A DNA stretch of 64,000 nucleotides from Misgurnus anguillicaudatus (lineage: Eukaryota > Chordata > Actinopteri > Cypriniformes > Cobitidae): assembly GCF_027580225.2 (NCBI RefSeq), contig NC_073341.2:10760001-10824000 (forward strand), in the 5' to 3' direction. This document shows, in pieces, positions 49,107 to 64,000 of this stretch. Each line of letters begins with the position of its first letter. The first letter of the stretch is position 1. The notes under the pieces are model-generated. The model saw only the letters and a list, made by a program, of their open reading frames with translations. It did not search any database and had not been told where the DNA came from. A program made the position numbers and the translations under genes.

Positions 49107-49841
49107 GTATTTGCCAGGGCTTCACGATACGCATCACGATACATGTGTCATGATACAATGTATCACAATACGATACAATATGTTGCATGTAGCGATACAT
49201 TGCAATACTTTTCCTTTTTTTATCAAAATTGTAAAAAATAGAGCTGATTTTTTTTACTTTTTTTTGTAAAGCCAAAGTGGTTCCACACGTCGACTTTGAA
49301 AGCTGCAGGCGTTTTTAAATTTTCTACCATTTTTACACCCCCGCTAACTTCTAAGACATTGGCCGAATGGCCGTATATGACAGACAACTGGACAGCGACA
49401 ACAACAGCAGCGGCGGAGGAGGTCGTTTGACACACACAGAGGGACTTGATGTTTGTTTTTTAAAATATTGATTGTTAGGGGTGTAACGGTACGTGTATTC
49501 GTACCGGACCGTTTCAGTACAGGGCTTTCGGCACGGTGCACATGTGCACCGAATGGCCGAATGCAATCTTTTGTGTGGGGAACATAGGTGGAACACAGGT
49601 GCGGAACATAGGTGGTTTACACATTTAAAAAAGTGTAAACAAATTGTAAAAAAAGTTTATAGTAATAAACAACCTGCTGTTTAATGTTTGCATTTTCCCC
49701 AACAACCATGGCTTCAAAACCGAGGTACGCACCGAACCATGATTTTTACGTACCGTTACACCCCTATCGGTTGAAATATCGATACACTATCGTGGAAAAA
49801 ATCAAGATAGTTAGCTGTATCGATATTTTTGCACAGCCCTA
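49107..49841. mobile_element. hAT-like element split by another
   Basis: The left end CAGGGCTTCACGATACGC and right end TTGCACAGCCCTA are inverted relatives. Subterminal ACGATACA / ATCGATA repeats occur at both ends. No matching 8-bp flanks were found. It is interrupted by 49476-49766. Confidence 0.62.
49476..49766. mobile_element. 291-bp nested hAT-type element
   Basis: The ends TAGGGGTGTAACGGTACG and CGTACCGTTACACCCCTA form a perfect 18-bp inverted repeat. The flanks TTGATTGT and TCGGTTGA agree at 5 of 8 bases, so the duplication is weak or decayed. It contains ACCGTTTC / GCACGGTGCAC subterminal motifs. Confidence 0.78.
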
Positions 49842-50900
49842 GATATCATACAAATTCATGTGTGTGAAAATAAAAGCAAAAGAAACAAACCAGGCAAAAC
49901 AACACAAGACACGAATGAGTGAAGGATTGTATTCAGTCTAAACACTGACTAGTTTACTGTACATATCACTAGACATTACTGAAAGACAGTGAAATATCTC
50001 AATGATTAATGTTAGAAAAAAAATCTATGTAATAATTGTACTTACTCGAGAACTGGTAAAGTGCACTACACTATGAAATATGTGCACTAGGTTCTCTAAT
50101 GGAGCATCATTGCAGCATTCAATGATCATTCAAGTTCATTAATGACTTTTTCTGTTATCTAGTTTTTCCCTGTATTGGTCCTTGGTCGATCAGCATGTTG
50201 CTGTCTAGTTTCTTCAAACCACAAGTACATACATGGTTCTCATAAAAACTAAAACATTTTAGTCTCATGACAACAAGCTAAACCCCTTAACCACATCTAT
50301 ATTTTGTAAATGCATGCAGGTATACGTTGTTTATACTCATCTATAACTGCAGCAAATGCATATCATAACCACAGCTGCATACATTACATGTAACTAATAA
50401 AATGAATAATAAGCACAGTTAACAGATTGTATAAGGTACTGCAAATAAAGACTGAAAGTCTGAAGCATTTAAGAAGAAAACACTAATCCACTCGTCTGTA
50501 AACATACTGTATGCCTCGAAGGACTCGTGAGCTACTGTAACCAGGGAAAGAAACTCAGCTAACTAGCTAACTAACGATTTTAACGTACTGAAATAAGAAA
50601 TACACTAAGGTAAAATGTATATGGGTGGAATCGTAAACACCCAGAGTGATTTTTTTTAATGTTTAAATCGTCGTTAAGTGAATTTAACCTCGCGAACTCG
50701 CTAGTCAACAGTTGTTTCAAATCTCGTCAGCCGCCTGACAAGACATCAGTTTTAGTTCAAAGCGAACCTATATCGCTTAGAAATGCCGTCTAGGTAGGTA
50801 ACTCGCTGGGTTTTGAAACACAAACAACGGCACTTGACGCAGTGCGAAAACAAACGAATAACTCTTATTTATAAGCTAAAACACGGGTCATGATACATAC

Positions 50901-50908
50901 CAGCTCAT
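50901..50908 (-). CDS. bin3: bin3 coding exon 1 (start codon)
   Basis: The first coding exon carries only eight coding bases, ATG AGC TG, which join G of exon 2 to give Met-Ser-Trp. The donor is AGCTG|gtatgt. The start has A at -3 (ACAAGATGA), a good Kozak context. Vertebrate Bin3 proteins begin MSWIPFK, so the match of both protein and phase makes this the natural start although the exon is tiny and sits 19 kb from exon 2. Non-coding 5' sequence of the exon continues to higher coordinates. Confidence 0.85.
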
Positions 50909-51080
50909 CTTGTTCTCAAATTCAATCCAAATTAGTCGAAATAACCTCCTTTCGATTCAAAATCATCGCCTTTCAGCCTTGAAGAGCCGAAGAGCGAGCA
51001 GGAAGTAGAGAAGTTTAGTCGAAGTCAGAGGTCGCGAGGATTTAAACTACGGCAAGCAAAGAGGTCAAACTACAGCCGCG
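50909..51080 (-). promoter_or_regulatory. bin3: bin3 5' UTR and probable promoter
   Basis: This is the region directly upstream of the bin3 start on the minus strand. It is less AT-rich than its surroundings, with several CpGs near 50990-51090 and no TATA box, as in a housekeeping-type promoter. A GCAGGAAGTA (50998-51007) is a good ETS-type site. The transcription start is not determinable from sequence. Confidence 0.45.
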
Positions 51081-51503
51081 CGACAGGTACCGTAGCCAAA
51101 TTCCCAGTGTTGTTATAATGCATTTGTAACGTTTGTAAGGAGACAAATTCTTACTTTTTCTTTCCTTTTAGATAGATTTTTGACCATTATCATTATAGAT
51201 TGCATGTCCATGCATCAAGAGAAAAAAAATGTAAGTATAAAGTCGTTTATTAACGTTGCAATGTGCAAAACCAGGGCTTCCCAGACGATTTTATTGCTCA
51301 AAGTATGACAACATTATAGTATGTTATAGTATAATAACATTACATATTAATAGTATTGGCAAAGGCACTTTGGAAGAAATTGAATAAAAAATGTGTACGC
51401 TTATATTGATAGCTCTGCTTTTTGGGGTCTTGGCAAATCTAAACACCGTTTGAAACGTTTTTAACATATTTTCTGAAACCTCACAGGAGAGATTTTCCTC
51501 TGC

Positions 51504-51504
<1 letters not shown>

Positions 51505-51540
<36 letters not shown>
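51505..51540. repeat. (GA)n microsatellite
   Basis: Uninterrupted GA dinucleotides followed directly by CTCTCT, so a short hairpin is possible. Confidence 0.97.
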
Positions 51541-51542
<2 letters not shown>

Positions 51543-53112
51543 CTCTTTTCAATCTAAAGTCTATAGGAGGGGTCTCCAACCTTTTTGTGAGTAAGAGCTA
51601 CCACAATGGATATAGTCTATTCAAAACTTTTTTCTTTAACTTGTAGATTTTATTTTATTTTACTTGTTGATGTTTTATCGTTGTTTAAAATGTTAACATA
51701 CATGAAGTAGCCAAGCTTTTATACAAATATTTAATAAATAAATATTAAAATTGATGCTTTTAAAAGAATGTGCTTTGGCGGGCACCATGTTGGAGATGAC
51801 TGGTCTAAAGTAAGGAGAGATCCAATTTATAACTTTTCCATTAATGCTAATTAATAATTAATGTCTTATTATATTGCCATGGTAACAAATCTGTACTAGA
51901 CACAACCTAAATGGGTGTGATAGCAAAAAAAAAAAAACACTTTTGTTTCTTTTTTTTCAACACTTTTGCAAATTTAGGAAGCATTAAATTCATTAATTCT
52001 TTTTTTGTCATGTTTTGTTGTATACATGCAGCACAAAGAAGACACTGTGGATTTGGTTGCGTTTTATTCAGGTGTGTATTCAAGTACGTGTCAACTGGAA
52101 AACATTTAATTTACAACAAGAATGAGAAGCCAAAAGAACATTTTCTCTCCACAAAAGGGATAACGTCAATTAATTCTGTAAACAATTAACCGCTTTTACC
52201 ACTTGGCCTTATTATAAGGCAATGAAAATATTACAGGATGTAAAAACGTATCTTCTAACACAATGAAAACCATGTTTTATTTCTCATACTCATAAAAGTG
52301 CCTTCATTTGATACATGCAAGACATGCAGTACAGTCCTGTAGGCAAAAGAATACCAAAATATTGGCCCAAGATGACCACACAACAAATTATTTATTACAA
52401 AAACCATATACATGACTGACCAACTCAGTATGGGCATCAATAATAATGTCCTTCTTTCATTTCTGTGTTTTTAGTTGGGAGTCATCATAATTAGCACAGT
52501 GGGCAGTTCTGATTGGCCGATGCTGAATCATCCATAATGACGGACTTGCAGAGAGCAAACGAATCAGGTAAACAGTGAATCAGTGTTGTGAAACAGGGCC
52601 TGCTGCTTCAGAGCTGACTAGGGTCACATTTACATTTCTGCGGTGGGCATATTGTTCCAGGGCAGTCGAGCTTGCACCCCAGTTTGGTGCAAACAAGGCT
52701 GTTCGTCCTGGCTCTGATCCAAAGCCAGACAGAGAAGAGTTACGCTATGACATCGGGGAAGTTGTGAGACATGATGTCTATTCTCCCAAAATCTGAAAAT
52801 CATGTTAAAGAAGTACAAGTTGGGAAATAAGTATATTTACTGATATTGTAGTTTATTGCACTCGGTCACACAGTCAACTCTTTGTATCTACACACGACAG
52901 TTAATTTTTTTGGCAATTCTTGTGAAATGGACCCAGACGTTTCCGCAGAGAAAGTAAAAATCTAAACATGGAAGCACTCAGCACAGATATACAGGTGCAT
53001 GCAAGCATGCTCAAACCAACACAAACGTCAGCACACACACACACACACACGCCAAATACACACAAGTTTTCTGGAGTTCACAATTGCTTGTTTCTTAACA
53101 GAATTTGATGTG

Positions 53113-53302
53113 TACTGTAAAAAATCAAGAATTTTTGTCAAATCAACATACATTTTTATGTTACTTTAACTTAACAAATTAAGTTAAACAATTTTAACTT
53201 GTTTTTATATGTTATGTCAACTTATCACAGGTCAAACTTGAAATAATTGACTTGAGTTGAATTGACTTGCAAAATTTATGCTGCATTATTTTTTACAGTG
53301 TG
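53113..53302. mobile_element. Miniature element with ACTGTAAAAAAT ends
   Basis: The left end TACTGTAAAAAATC and right end ATTTTTTACAGTGTG are inverted, similar to the TA-flanked element at 24755-25397. The interior is TTAAGTTAA-rich and palindromic. A related truncated piece lies at about 54615-54745. Confidence 0.65.
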
Positions 53303-55021
53303 AGGAAGACTTTCATGTGCTCTCAATCCGAGTTAAATTGCATATGGTGTTTTTACTGGTCTTAGCTTATCATTTCATTTCATTTAAATACACAATTTTC
53401 TTCAAAACATCTCTCTATTCTATACATCAGGACATGAATTTGCTGAAATACACGCACATATATATATACACAATTCCACAGAGTATCATATTTGATCTGT
53501 GAGATCTGCCTTTGCTATTTTTACTGCTGCAGTTTGGCGCTGTGTGCCGATGTATCTTGGCACAGAAAGAAAGAAATTAAGCCAGAAGCTGTTTTCGTGT
53601 ATATGCCTATTTTAAAGACAATACCTCCTAAACCATATGTGCATTAGAAGTGGAGATATCTCTCTAATAAAGAAAAAAAAAACAGAGAACCCCGTATTAT
53701 TTGAACCTGTCTTTTGGTGTAGCGTGCACTTACATGCCTTCAAATGCCGTAAGAGAGGTTACAAACTTACTTGTGTACACAATGCTGACATTAAGGGCCA
53801 TATCGATGCATAATTCAGGACAGTAATGTAATGCATACATTTAAAATCCCTGTTTTGCTATCGGCAACTGTATGCAGATCAGTTTCTACTGTAGATCAAT
53901 ATTAGATTTGTTATTTTCGTTTCTCACCCCTGATATATATTTCGTTTATACCATTAACTTAGCTGATGAACATATAACATATATAAACAACGTATTGAAT
54001 TATATATATAAAACATAAATGATATTGCCTATAAGACCTGCATCGTTTTATTAAAAGGACTGAAGCATTTTGCACATTTTTTATTTTAACGGTCCAATTA
54101 TTTCCACTTAAAACATGTATCATAAATACCACTCTGCTGTCAGCTATTTATGCAAAACTGTAATCATTTTTAGAAAAGCTAACAAATGCCTTCACCAGAA
54201 GGAAAAACAATTGGAAGTTTGCCAGGAGAAATGTTGCAGAAGTGATTTGCTCAAGATGGCAAGAGTTTACCGAGAGTATGATATGAAAGATTTCATTTTT
54301 CTGTAATTTTAAGCCAAGAGTTGAGAGCTTATGTTTTGGCCTTACGCACAATATGGTTGAAACCATTCAGAAGTAAATAAAGAATAAAAAATAAATAATT
54401 TTAAGACATTATGTGCCTTTCTAGATGCACTGATATACCGGCCTATAATCGGCATTGGCAGATAATAGCTATTTTCCCCCAATATCAGATTGTTTAAAAA
54501 CAGCCGATAATCAGGGCAAATTATATCCTGTCAATCAAAACATTTGGTGAAGCGTTGCACTTTTAGGATTTCATAACATAATAATGTGAAATGAGGAGTA
54601 AAATGCAAAACTACACTAAAGTTTAAACAACTTAATAATGCAAGTAAGTTTAACCTAATTCAACTTGTGTTTTTTAAGTTAACTTAATTTTTTAAGTTAA
54701 AGTAACATTAAAATATATTTTAATATGATATCATTTTTACAGTGTATCTGCATCAATCGGTATGGGCAGACGTCTTTACAAGTAATCAAATATGGGTATC
54801 GGCACAATTTTTATTTTTCTAATTTAAAACATTTGCAGTAGTTTTATAGGAGTTTTATAGTTGAACATTTTATAATTAAATCTTAATTTGTTAAATACAA
54901 CTGTAGTAAACAGAATAATAGTGCTGTGATATTTAAAAAGAAAAAACAATTGCTTTGTATGCATAGCTTGGTTATAAGGTAATGAGACAGAATTTAGCAT
55001 TTTTCTCAAATAATCTTACTG

Positions 55022-55162
55022 TTTATTCTTTTATTAAACACATCATTCAGCGTGTCCGCAAGTCATCATTTGCAATGTTTGATTAACTACAATTAATATC
55101 CGAGACTCTATAAAAAATGATGGAGACTGCATCACATTTAAAAACTGTCAATGTTCGACTTC

Positions 55163-55213
<51 letters not shown>

Positions 55214-56849
55214 TATAAAACATTCTGCACTATGTACACAATCTCAAAAACAGAAAGACTGAAAAACAAAAAAAAATAAAAATGTAAACACACCCTTTTT
55301 ATCAACATTCAGTCAATGTAAATTGGGAGTATGCGGGTGTTTGCTTATGCGTCCGCACACGTGCACAGACACGCACGTTGTAATACTGAAGGACAATGCT
55401 TTGTACATTCCAAGTAGAAAACATGTAGTAATATGTTTGTGTAATTAACTGTACAAAACCCTCTCTCGTCCATTATTAATATTCAGAATCTCAAGGCATA
55501 ATCCGAATATGAGTAACCGTGGAGATACCACATTACAGTGCTGCCCATGAGAGCAGTAAATGTCAAAACTGTTCCCATCCAAAAAACGTCTTGAATGGCA
55601 TGCATATAGCAGGCAGGCCTCAGCTGCTGAAAATGCAAAACATTGACTCGTAAGATCAATCTCGCCCGGTGGTTATGCTCGCAGACAAGCATTACCATAA
55701 TTTTGGCTGATTTCATTTTGAAAACTGTGTGTGTTTAAATGTGTGCTGAATATGTAATGTGCATAAAAAAGGGTTCCCAATGAAAAATATTGGATGATTA
55801 AAACATGTAAAGTAACTGTCCAGTAAAACATTGATGATAATAATGACAACAAAAACCATACCGGGATGATTTTCACATGAAAATAACTCTTTGACACTCT
55901 GTGCATATTGCTCTAGGTCTTCAATAATGACTGATGCAATCTTTTTTTTTTTTTGTATTAGCAAAGACACGATACTAGATGCATGCAGGCATACAGGCAA
56001 TAAAAAACACATAGGCTCAGATCAGATCATCGCATCTGCTTATACCAAAAGTAAAGCACGAACGACAAGTTTGGCCCATATGCACACCAAATTAAGCGAA
56101 ACAGGTAAAGGCCACAGCTGTGTCTTCATTTCATTTCTACAAATTAAACTTCTCAAAGTGAGCCAGACTTTGTTTTCTTGTCATTGCTGTTCTTATTTAT
56201 CGTTTATTGCACTGCCAGCCTGTTGCCAATTACAAATGCATCCATATCCCTTAAATGTACAGAAGGGATTTGGAAATATTAAGATAATGCAACGTAATGA
56301 TGCAACAGACTTTTACCAGTCACATGATGTTCAGTCTCCTTGAGCCTTTAGGCTTAAAGGCCTAAATGTTCCCAAAATGAATGTCATTATCAAATTCCCA
56401 ATCAGGGTAATAAAAAAAATAAAATGCAAATATTGTTGTATTTAAATACATTTGGCACATTCTGTTGTAAAACAACAACACAAAACGCGTTAAATAATTA
56501 ACAATAATTAAAAAAACAAAGTAAGCCAATGAAAGTGCACAATGATAAACCGAAATACACTTGGGAAGAACAGAAACAGGATCAGATCTCTCCTTGAATT
56601 CAAATGAAACAAAAATAAAAGGCTAAAGCTTTGTACTGAGATTGTACTGCATCTGTATATAAGTGCCTTTTCGAGGATTGACCTGACTGCTTGAACTGTT
56701 ATCTTTGACCATCCATGCGACACTAGTCCACAGCGGCTACCAGGAGAAAATGGATGGATATCGAGAGGGATAGACGAAAAGAGTCAAGTGTGTATAAATG
56801 GAGAAGAGAAACCTTCAGGTTTTCTCCTCGAAGTCCTAGCAAGTCCATC
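55022..56849 (-). other. egr3: egr3 3' UTR (end uncertain)
   Basis: This is the sequence following the egr3 stop on the minus strand. Candidate poly(A) signals AATAAA lie at 56203-56208 (about 640 nt after the stop) and 55022-55027 (about 1.8 kb). I give the longer limit because mammalian EGR3 has a long 3' UTR, but this is inference. ATTTA-type motifs occur near 56440-56500, as expected for an unstable immediate-early transcript. About 55480-55700 has balanced, non-repetitive composition. An AC microsatellite lies at 55164-55211. Confidence 0.45.
55164..55211. repeat. (AC)n microsatellite
   Basis: About 24 uninterrupted AC units. Confidence 0.98.
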
Positions 56850-60950
<4,101 letters not shown>

Positions 60951-61104
60951 CTGTATTCATCTGCGAGTAGTGCGAAATAGAGTCCGGATTTGTGAAAATG
61001 TTCATAGATGTAGGAATGTCTTCTTCTGGATAGAGACTGTCAGGTATGGCGTTGATTAAACTGCTCATGGTAATAGGGATCTTGTCCGCTAATTTACCTG
61101 TCAT
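60951..61104 (-). CDS. egr3: egr3 coding exon 1 (start codon)
   Basis: This 154-nt coding part encodes residues 1-51, beginning [20 protein letters not shown] and ending [10 protein letters not shown], plus one base of Asp52. The donor CAG|gtaagg and the exon 2 acceptor restore the frame (G + AC = Asp). The MTGKL start and LYPEE / HY.QM segments are the typical Egr3 N-terminus. A second in-frame Met lies at codon 13. I chose the first because it begins the conserved MTGKLA motif. Together with exon 2 the product is 421 residues. The region is part of the N-terminal activation domain. Confidence 0.96.
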
Positions 61105-61439
61105 AGCAGTTGCTCAGTTTGTCATTAATACACGCGCACAGGTGATCCGTTGCGACCAGTCTCCGGACTTCAAAACTCTACCTAAAAAGCCCCAAAAAGA
61201 GACGTCAATCCCTTCGAAATTGTATCCAAGTGCGCGTGAGCACCGCGCTGATGTCTCTCCGCGAGGCCGACTGTCGACAGTTTTTAATGACTGATTTCTG
61301 TGAAGTTGTATTTTCTCTGGATCAGCACAGAGATGTTGGTTGTTGGTGGTGATTGCACAAGTGTGGCACTGCTCGCTCTGTTGCGAGCGCTGGGAACTCC
61401 AACGCTTTCTTGTTCAACGGGGGGGACGGAACAACTTTG

Positions 61440-61447
61440 TGACGTAG
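61440..61447. promoter_or_regulatory. CRE-like site in the egr3 promoter
   Basis: TGACGTAG has the TGACGT core and matches the CRE consensus TGACGTCA at 6 of 8 bases. It lies immediately next to the CArG box at 61452, about 340 bp from the start codon. Confidence 0.5.
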
Positions 61448-61451
61448 ATGA

Positions 61452-61461
61452 CCATTTATGG
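61452..61461. promoter_or_regulatory. Proximal CArG box (SRF site) of egr3
   Basis: CCATTTATGG is an exact CC(A/T)6GG match. Serum response elements drive induction of EGR-family genes by MAP-kinase and Rho/actin signalling; position and neighbours (two CRE-like sites within 35 bp) fit this role. Occupancy is inferred. Confidence 0.7.
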
Positions 61462-61484
61462 ACACACAAAGATAGACGGCCGCC

Positions 61485-61492
61485 CGACGTCA
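61485..61492. promoter_or_regulatory. Second CRE-like site in the egr3 promoter
   Basis: CGACGTCA (complement TGACGTCG) is one base from the palindromic CRE. A GGAAG ETS-type core follows at 61495-61499. Confidence 0.6.
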
Positions 61493-61510
61493 CATGGAAG
61501 CTCCTCATAG

Positions 61511-64000
61511 TGGAACATTAGAGTCGGTAGCAGGAAGATAAGCGAGGGACCGGAGCAGAGAAGGGCTCAATGCGCTTTCACAGGCGTTTTTCTTCGGTTT
61601 GGGTGCACGCTGGACCCGACGAACAAAAAGCTTTTAAAAGACGCATTGTGAGCATGGATATCTCTTATTTGCGCCAGTGCATGCGTGTATAAACACTGCT
61701 TCTTGTTTTATTCACTTATTCAGAATTTTTAATAGAAATTTTAAAGGTTTTGTTTAAAGAAAGTGAGCATGCACGATAAAGTCTTGATTGTTCAAATGCG
61801 TCCTTATATTAAAAGTATTGACATGCACTTATGGCTGGCTTTATCTTTTGCATTGCTATATGACAATGCCAAGATGTACACTTGATGTAAAGGCGCAACT
61901 TACTCGTATTTATGTTATTCTATAAAGCTAATAAAAATAATAATTCTAGTCTATTAAAAACAAAATTATGAAATGTCATAGAAAAATAGGAGCCACCATA
62001 GTACTGTCTAAAGCCAATTTTACAAGGCAATACGAGGCCAATATATAATTAAATAATTCAAACTCTCAAAGGCTCTCAATATAAAGTTAGTCATCATTAT
62101 GATTTATAAGGTTACTCCTTACAGTATTTACATATGTGCCTATATAGATATAGCTTATATTTGTCGGTAGAAAAGTCACATATAATTTTATTACAAGAAC
62201 ATTGCTGCAGTTTGTTGCCATTTCCATTCTTTTAGCAGACGATTTATACAAATAAGGGAGAATTAAACATTTGTCTCGGAGCCAACAGCAAATGAACGAA
62301 ATACAAATAAAATCTGATGTAACTGGCAAACACACAGTCAGTAGTTTCTAAACCACTACCTAGTTGTTTTTAAGTCATTAACTATAGCAGACGATCAAGA
62401 CCAGAAGCAACACTGACTGGGTTATGCAAAGGCTGTCAGTGCCAGAGAGTTAATCGCGTGTAAATACTGCAGGCGCGCGGCAAATCTGTAGGCTTGTCTT
62501 TGGCCTCGAGCGCCAAGTTCGCCACCGAAGTGGAAACTCCAAATAAGGCCTTGATCCGGCCACGCCCCTCCCTGTCTGTATTTGGTTAGAGAGGTTCCGG
62601 TTTAGAGCTGCAAAGTGGAAAAGCGATCGGAACCCGCAGCCATTAAAGGAACCGCAGAGGGCAAAACGTCATGGGTCCTGTTTCACCAATTTAGAAACGA
62701 GGGAGAAAATATCTTATCTGCAACTTTTAGAAATGATACAAATTGTCCCTTGTTGCAAATGGTTGACTTTGTTTGGGCAGACAAACATAGAAGGGAAAGC
62801 CCAGATCTTACCAGTGACTGGTTTATATAGCCTACAAGTAGGCTAACTAAACAAAACAATTAAGGACCTCTGAAAAAGTAGTATACAGCATTGATAACTT
62901 AAAGTATGACTAATATACTGTGTAAATGTCTAAAATACATTACTTTACAAAAAAGTTTTTAATTATTTTTAATTAATTATTTACATTTATTTGCATTAGT
63001 GTGTCAATTTCAATATAGATTTCCAAGTTCTACAAAAGGTTTTATAAATATTTTTTTTTTTTCTGTTTCTTCATGTAGTCCCATATTGACTGGGTGATGG
63101 GCCATACTGTATGTTGTAGAGTCCTTGTTCATACAAAAACCTCACTTAAAATCTACCAATACTTTCTGCTAACCTAACCTTTTGAATTTGGTCAAGCATC
63201 TTATGTGCACACTTCTGTAGGTCATTATTTAATTCAAATTATATTGGTTAAGTACAATCCTTAAAAATAAAATAAAATGTAAGCCTAATAATACTAGACA
63301 TTGTAACATAATATTATACACAGAACAGTGTATGATAAGAAGACACACTTGTCTGTCTATAATCCAATTAGGAGCCAGGGTGGCCCATGAGATTTCCCAC
63401 GTGTCCAACTAAAATACCTTACTCTTCGTTCAGGCCAATCACAGAGCACAGAGCTCCCATTACCCACCATGAGTGGACTCCAGGCTGTAATACACTGAAA
63501 TGCTCAGGGATGCTGATGCAACAGGAGGGAGAGAGAGAGATAGAGAGTAATAAGGTAACAATTTGTATCCAGACTAGGTTGACATGTGCATGTTGGCATC
63601 GTTCCTGATAAATTATGTCCTAAAAATAAAATAATAATCACCCCCCGACCTAAACTAATGCATGTTGCTGTCATTGAAAGATACATGATACCTTTATACA
63701 GCATGAAGTCTGCACAACAGCATACAAATAAATCATAATACTAGACCTTTTTCTTTTCAGAATTTACATTATTTTCAGACAATTTTATTTACTTAATCTT
63801 AAGGTGATTTTTAGTGGACATATAAAAGTCCTTATATGTACTATTTAGATACAGATTTGGTCCAGATATTTAGTACTAATGAGATACTAAACAAACTATT
63901 TTGGTAAAAAAGGTGTATCCAGTGACAGCTTTGGATCTTTTAATCTTTCTGATATACCTGTATTTTGTAATGTAATGCAAAAATCATATATTTTTAAGTG
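61511..64000. other. egr3 upstream region
   Basis: The first part (to about 62.85 kb) is fairly rich in distinct sequence and contains the distal CArG/ETS group. The rest, to the window edge, is AT-rich with a short GA microsatellite (63527-63547) and no recognised gene or transposon. No other coding sequence was found. Confidence 0.6.
62539..62600. promoter_or_regulatory. Distal CArG box with ETS-like and GC-box neighbours
   Basis: CCAAATAAGG (62539-62548) is an exact CC(A/T)6GG match. Within 50 bp lie ATCCGG (62554-62559), CACGCCCCTCCC (a KLF/Sp-type site, 62561-62572) and TTCCGG (62595-62600). A CArG box next to ETS cores is the layout of a ternary-complex-factor serum response element. 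It lies about 1.4 kb upstream of the egr3 start. Confidence 0.6.

Larger units (their letters stand above)
31874..50900 (-). other. bin3: bin3 intron 1 (19 kb)
   Basis: This is the largest intron, between the two-codon first exon and exon 2. It contains many separate miniature transposons (listed), a long TG microsatellite, and three stretches of mixed composition. About 34.8-35.8, 38.6-39.5, 40.0-41.5, 42.7-43.0, 43.7-44.5 and 47.7-48.4 kb show nothing recognisable. About 37000-37580 resembles a dispersed cyprinid repeat ending in TTAAACCCCCCCTTTAA. Confidence 0.85.
51081..55021. other. Intergenic region between bin3 (5' end) and egr3 (3' end)
   Basis: About 4 kb of AT-rich DNA. It contains a GA microsatellite (51505-51540), a CA run near 53033-53050, a miniature element (53113-53302), and a decayed hAT-like pair near 54424-54790 (GATGCACTGATATACCGGCC to ATCGGTATGGGC) that encloses a relative of the 53-kb element. 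About 52480-52800 is the only stretch with balanced composition; it has a 73-codon reading frame with no recognised similarity. Confidence 0.7.
61105..61510 (-). promoter_or_regulatory. egr3: egr3 5' UTR and proximal promoter
   Basis: The sequence directly upstream of the egr3 ATG has higher GC content and an immediate-early control cluster (CArG and CRE-like sites listed separately). A TATA-like TTAAAAA (minus strand, about 61280-61286) lies between the cluster and the start, which would put transcription start near 61250 and leave a 5' UTR of about 150 nt. The start site itself is inferred. Confidence 0.6.

Noticed and set aside
55891..56343. 150-codon plus-strand ORF downstream of egr3
   Set aside because: It lies antisense to the probable egr3 3' UTR, starts near a poly-T run and has no recognisable family.
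62615..62830. 71-codon plus-strand ORF upstream of egr3
   Set aside because: It begins inside the distal CArG/ETS region, has no known similarity and no splice context.

Overview
The window is animal DNA that best fits a ray-finned fish, most likely a cyprinid or close ostariophysan relative. It is AT-rich, intron-dominated, full of CA/GT microsatellites, and packed with short non-autonomous DNA transposons of kinds abundant in cyprinid genomes: hAT-type elements with 8-bp target duplications, TTAA-flanked elements and long fold-back palindromes. I could not determine the species.

Two protein-coding genes are supported, both on the minus strand. bin3 (a BAR-domain protein) covers roughly positions 1-51,000. 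Six coding exons are readable (50901-50908, 31825-31873, 29657-29697, 22081-22142, 18635-18771, 8657-8697). They splice in frame to residues 1-112, with a split codon 113, of a protein expected to be about 250 residues long. The 3' half of the gene lies beyond the left edge. egr3 (an immediate-early zinc-finger transcription factor) has two coding exons (60951-61104 and 56850-57961) that join into a 421-residue protein with three C2H2 fingers. bin3 and egr3 are also adjacent and in the same orientation in mammals, so this is a conserved block of gene order.

The bin3 introns (about 19, 2.1, 7.5, 3.3 and 9.9 kb, plus a partial sixth) are mostly transposon remains. Several elements can be delimited to the base by target-site duplications. 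One cluster (23772-26095) is nested four deep. At least six long inverted-repeat elements would be transcribed inside the bin3 pre-mRNA. The 4-kb stretch between bin3 and egr3 is AT-rich, with one or two short stretches that do not look like repeats.

Upstream of egr3, CArG (SRF) and CRE-like motifs lie 340-390 bp from the start codon, and a second perfect CArG box with ETS-like cores lies about 1.4 kb away. This is the arrangement expected for a growth-factor/activity-induced immediate-early gene. I found no rRNA, tRNA gene, CRISPR array, intact transposase or bacterial-type system, and nothing that qualifies as a new molecular system. The most informative material is the datable transposon nesting, the intronic palindromes and a few candidate regulatory islands.
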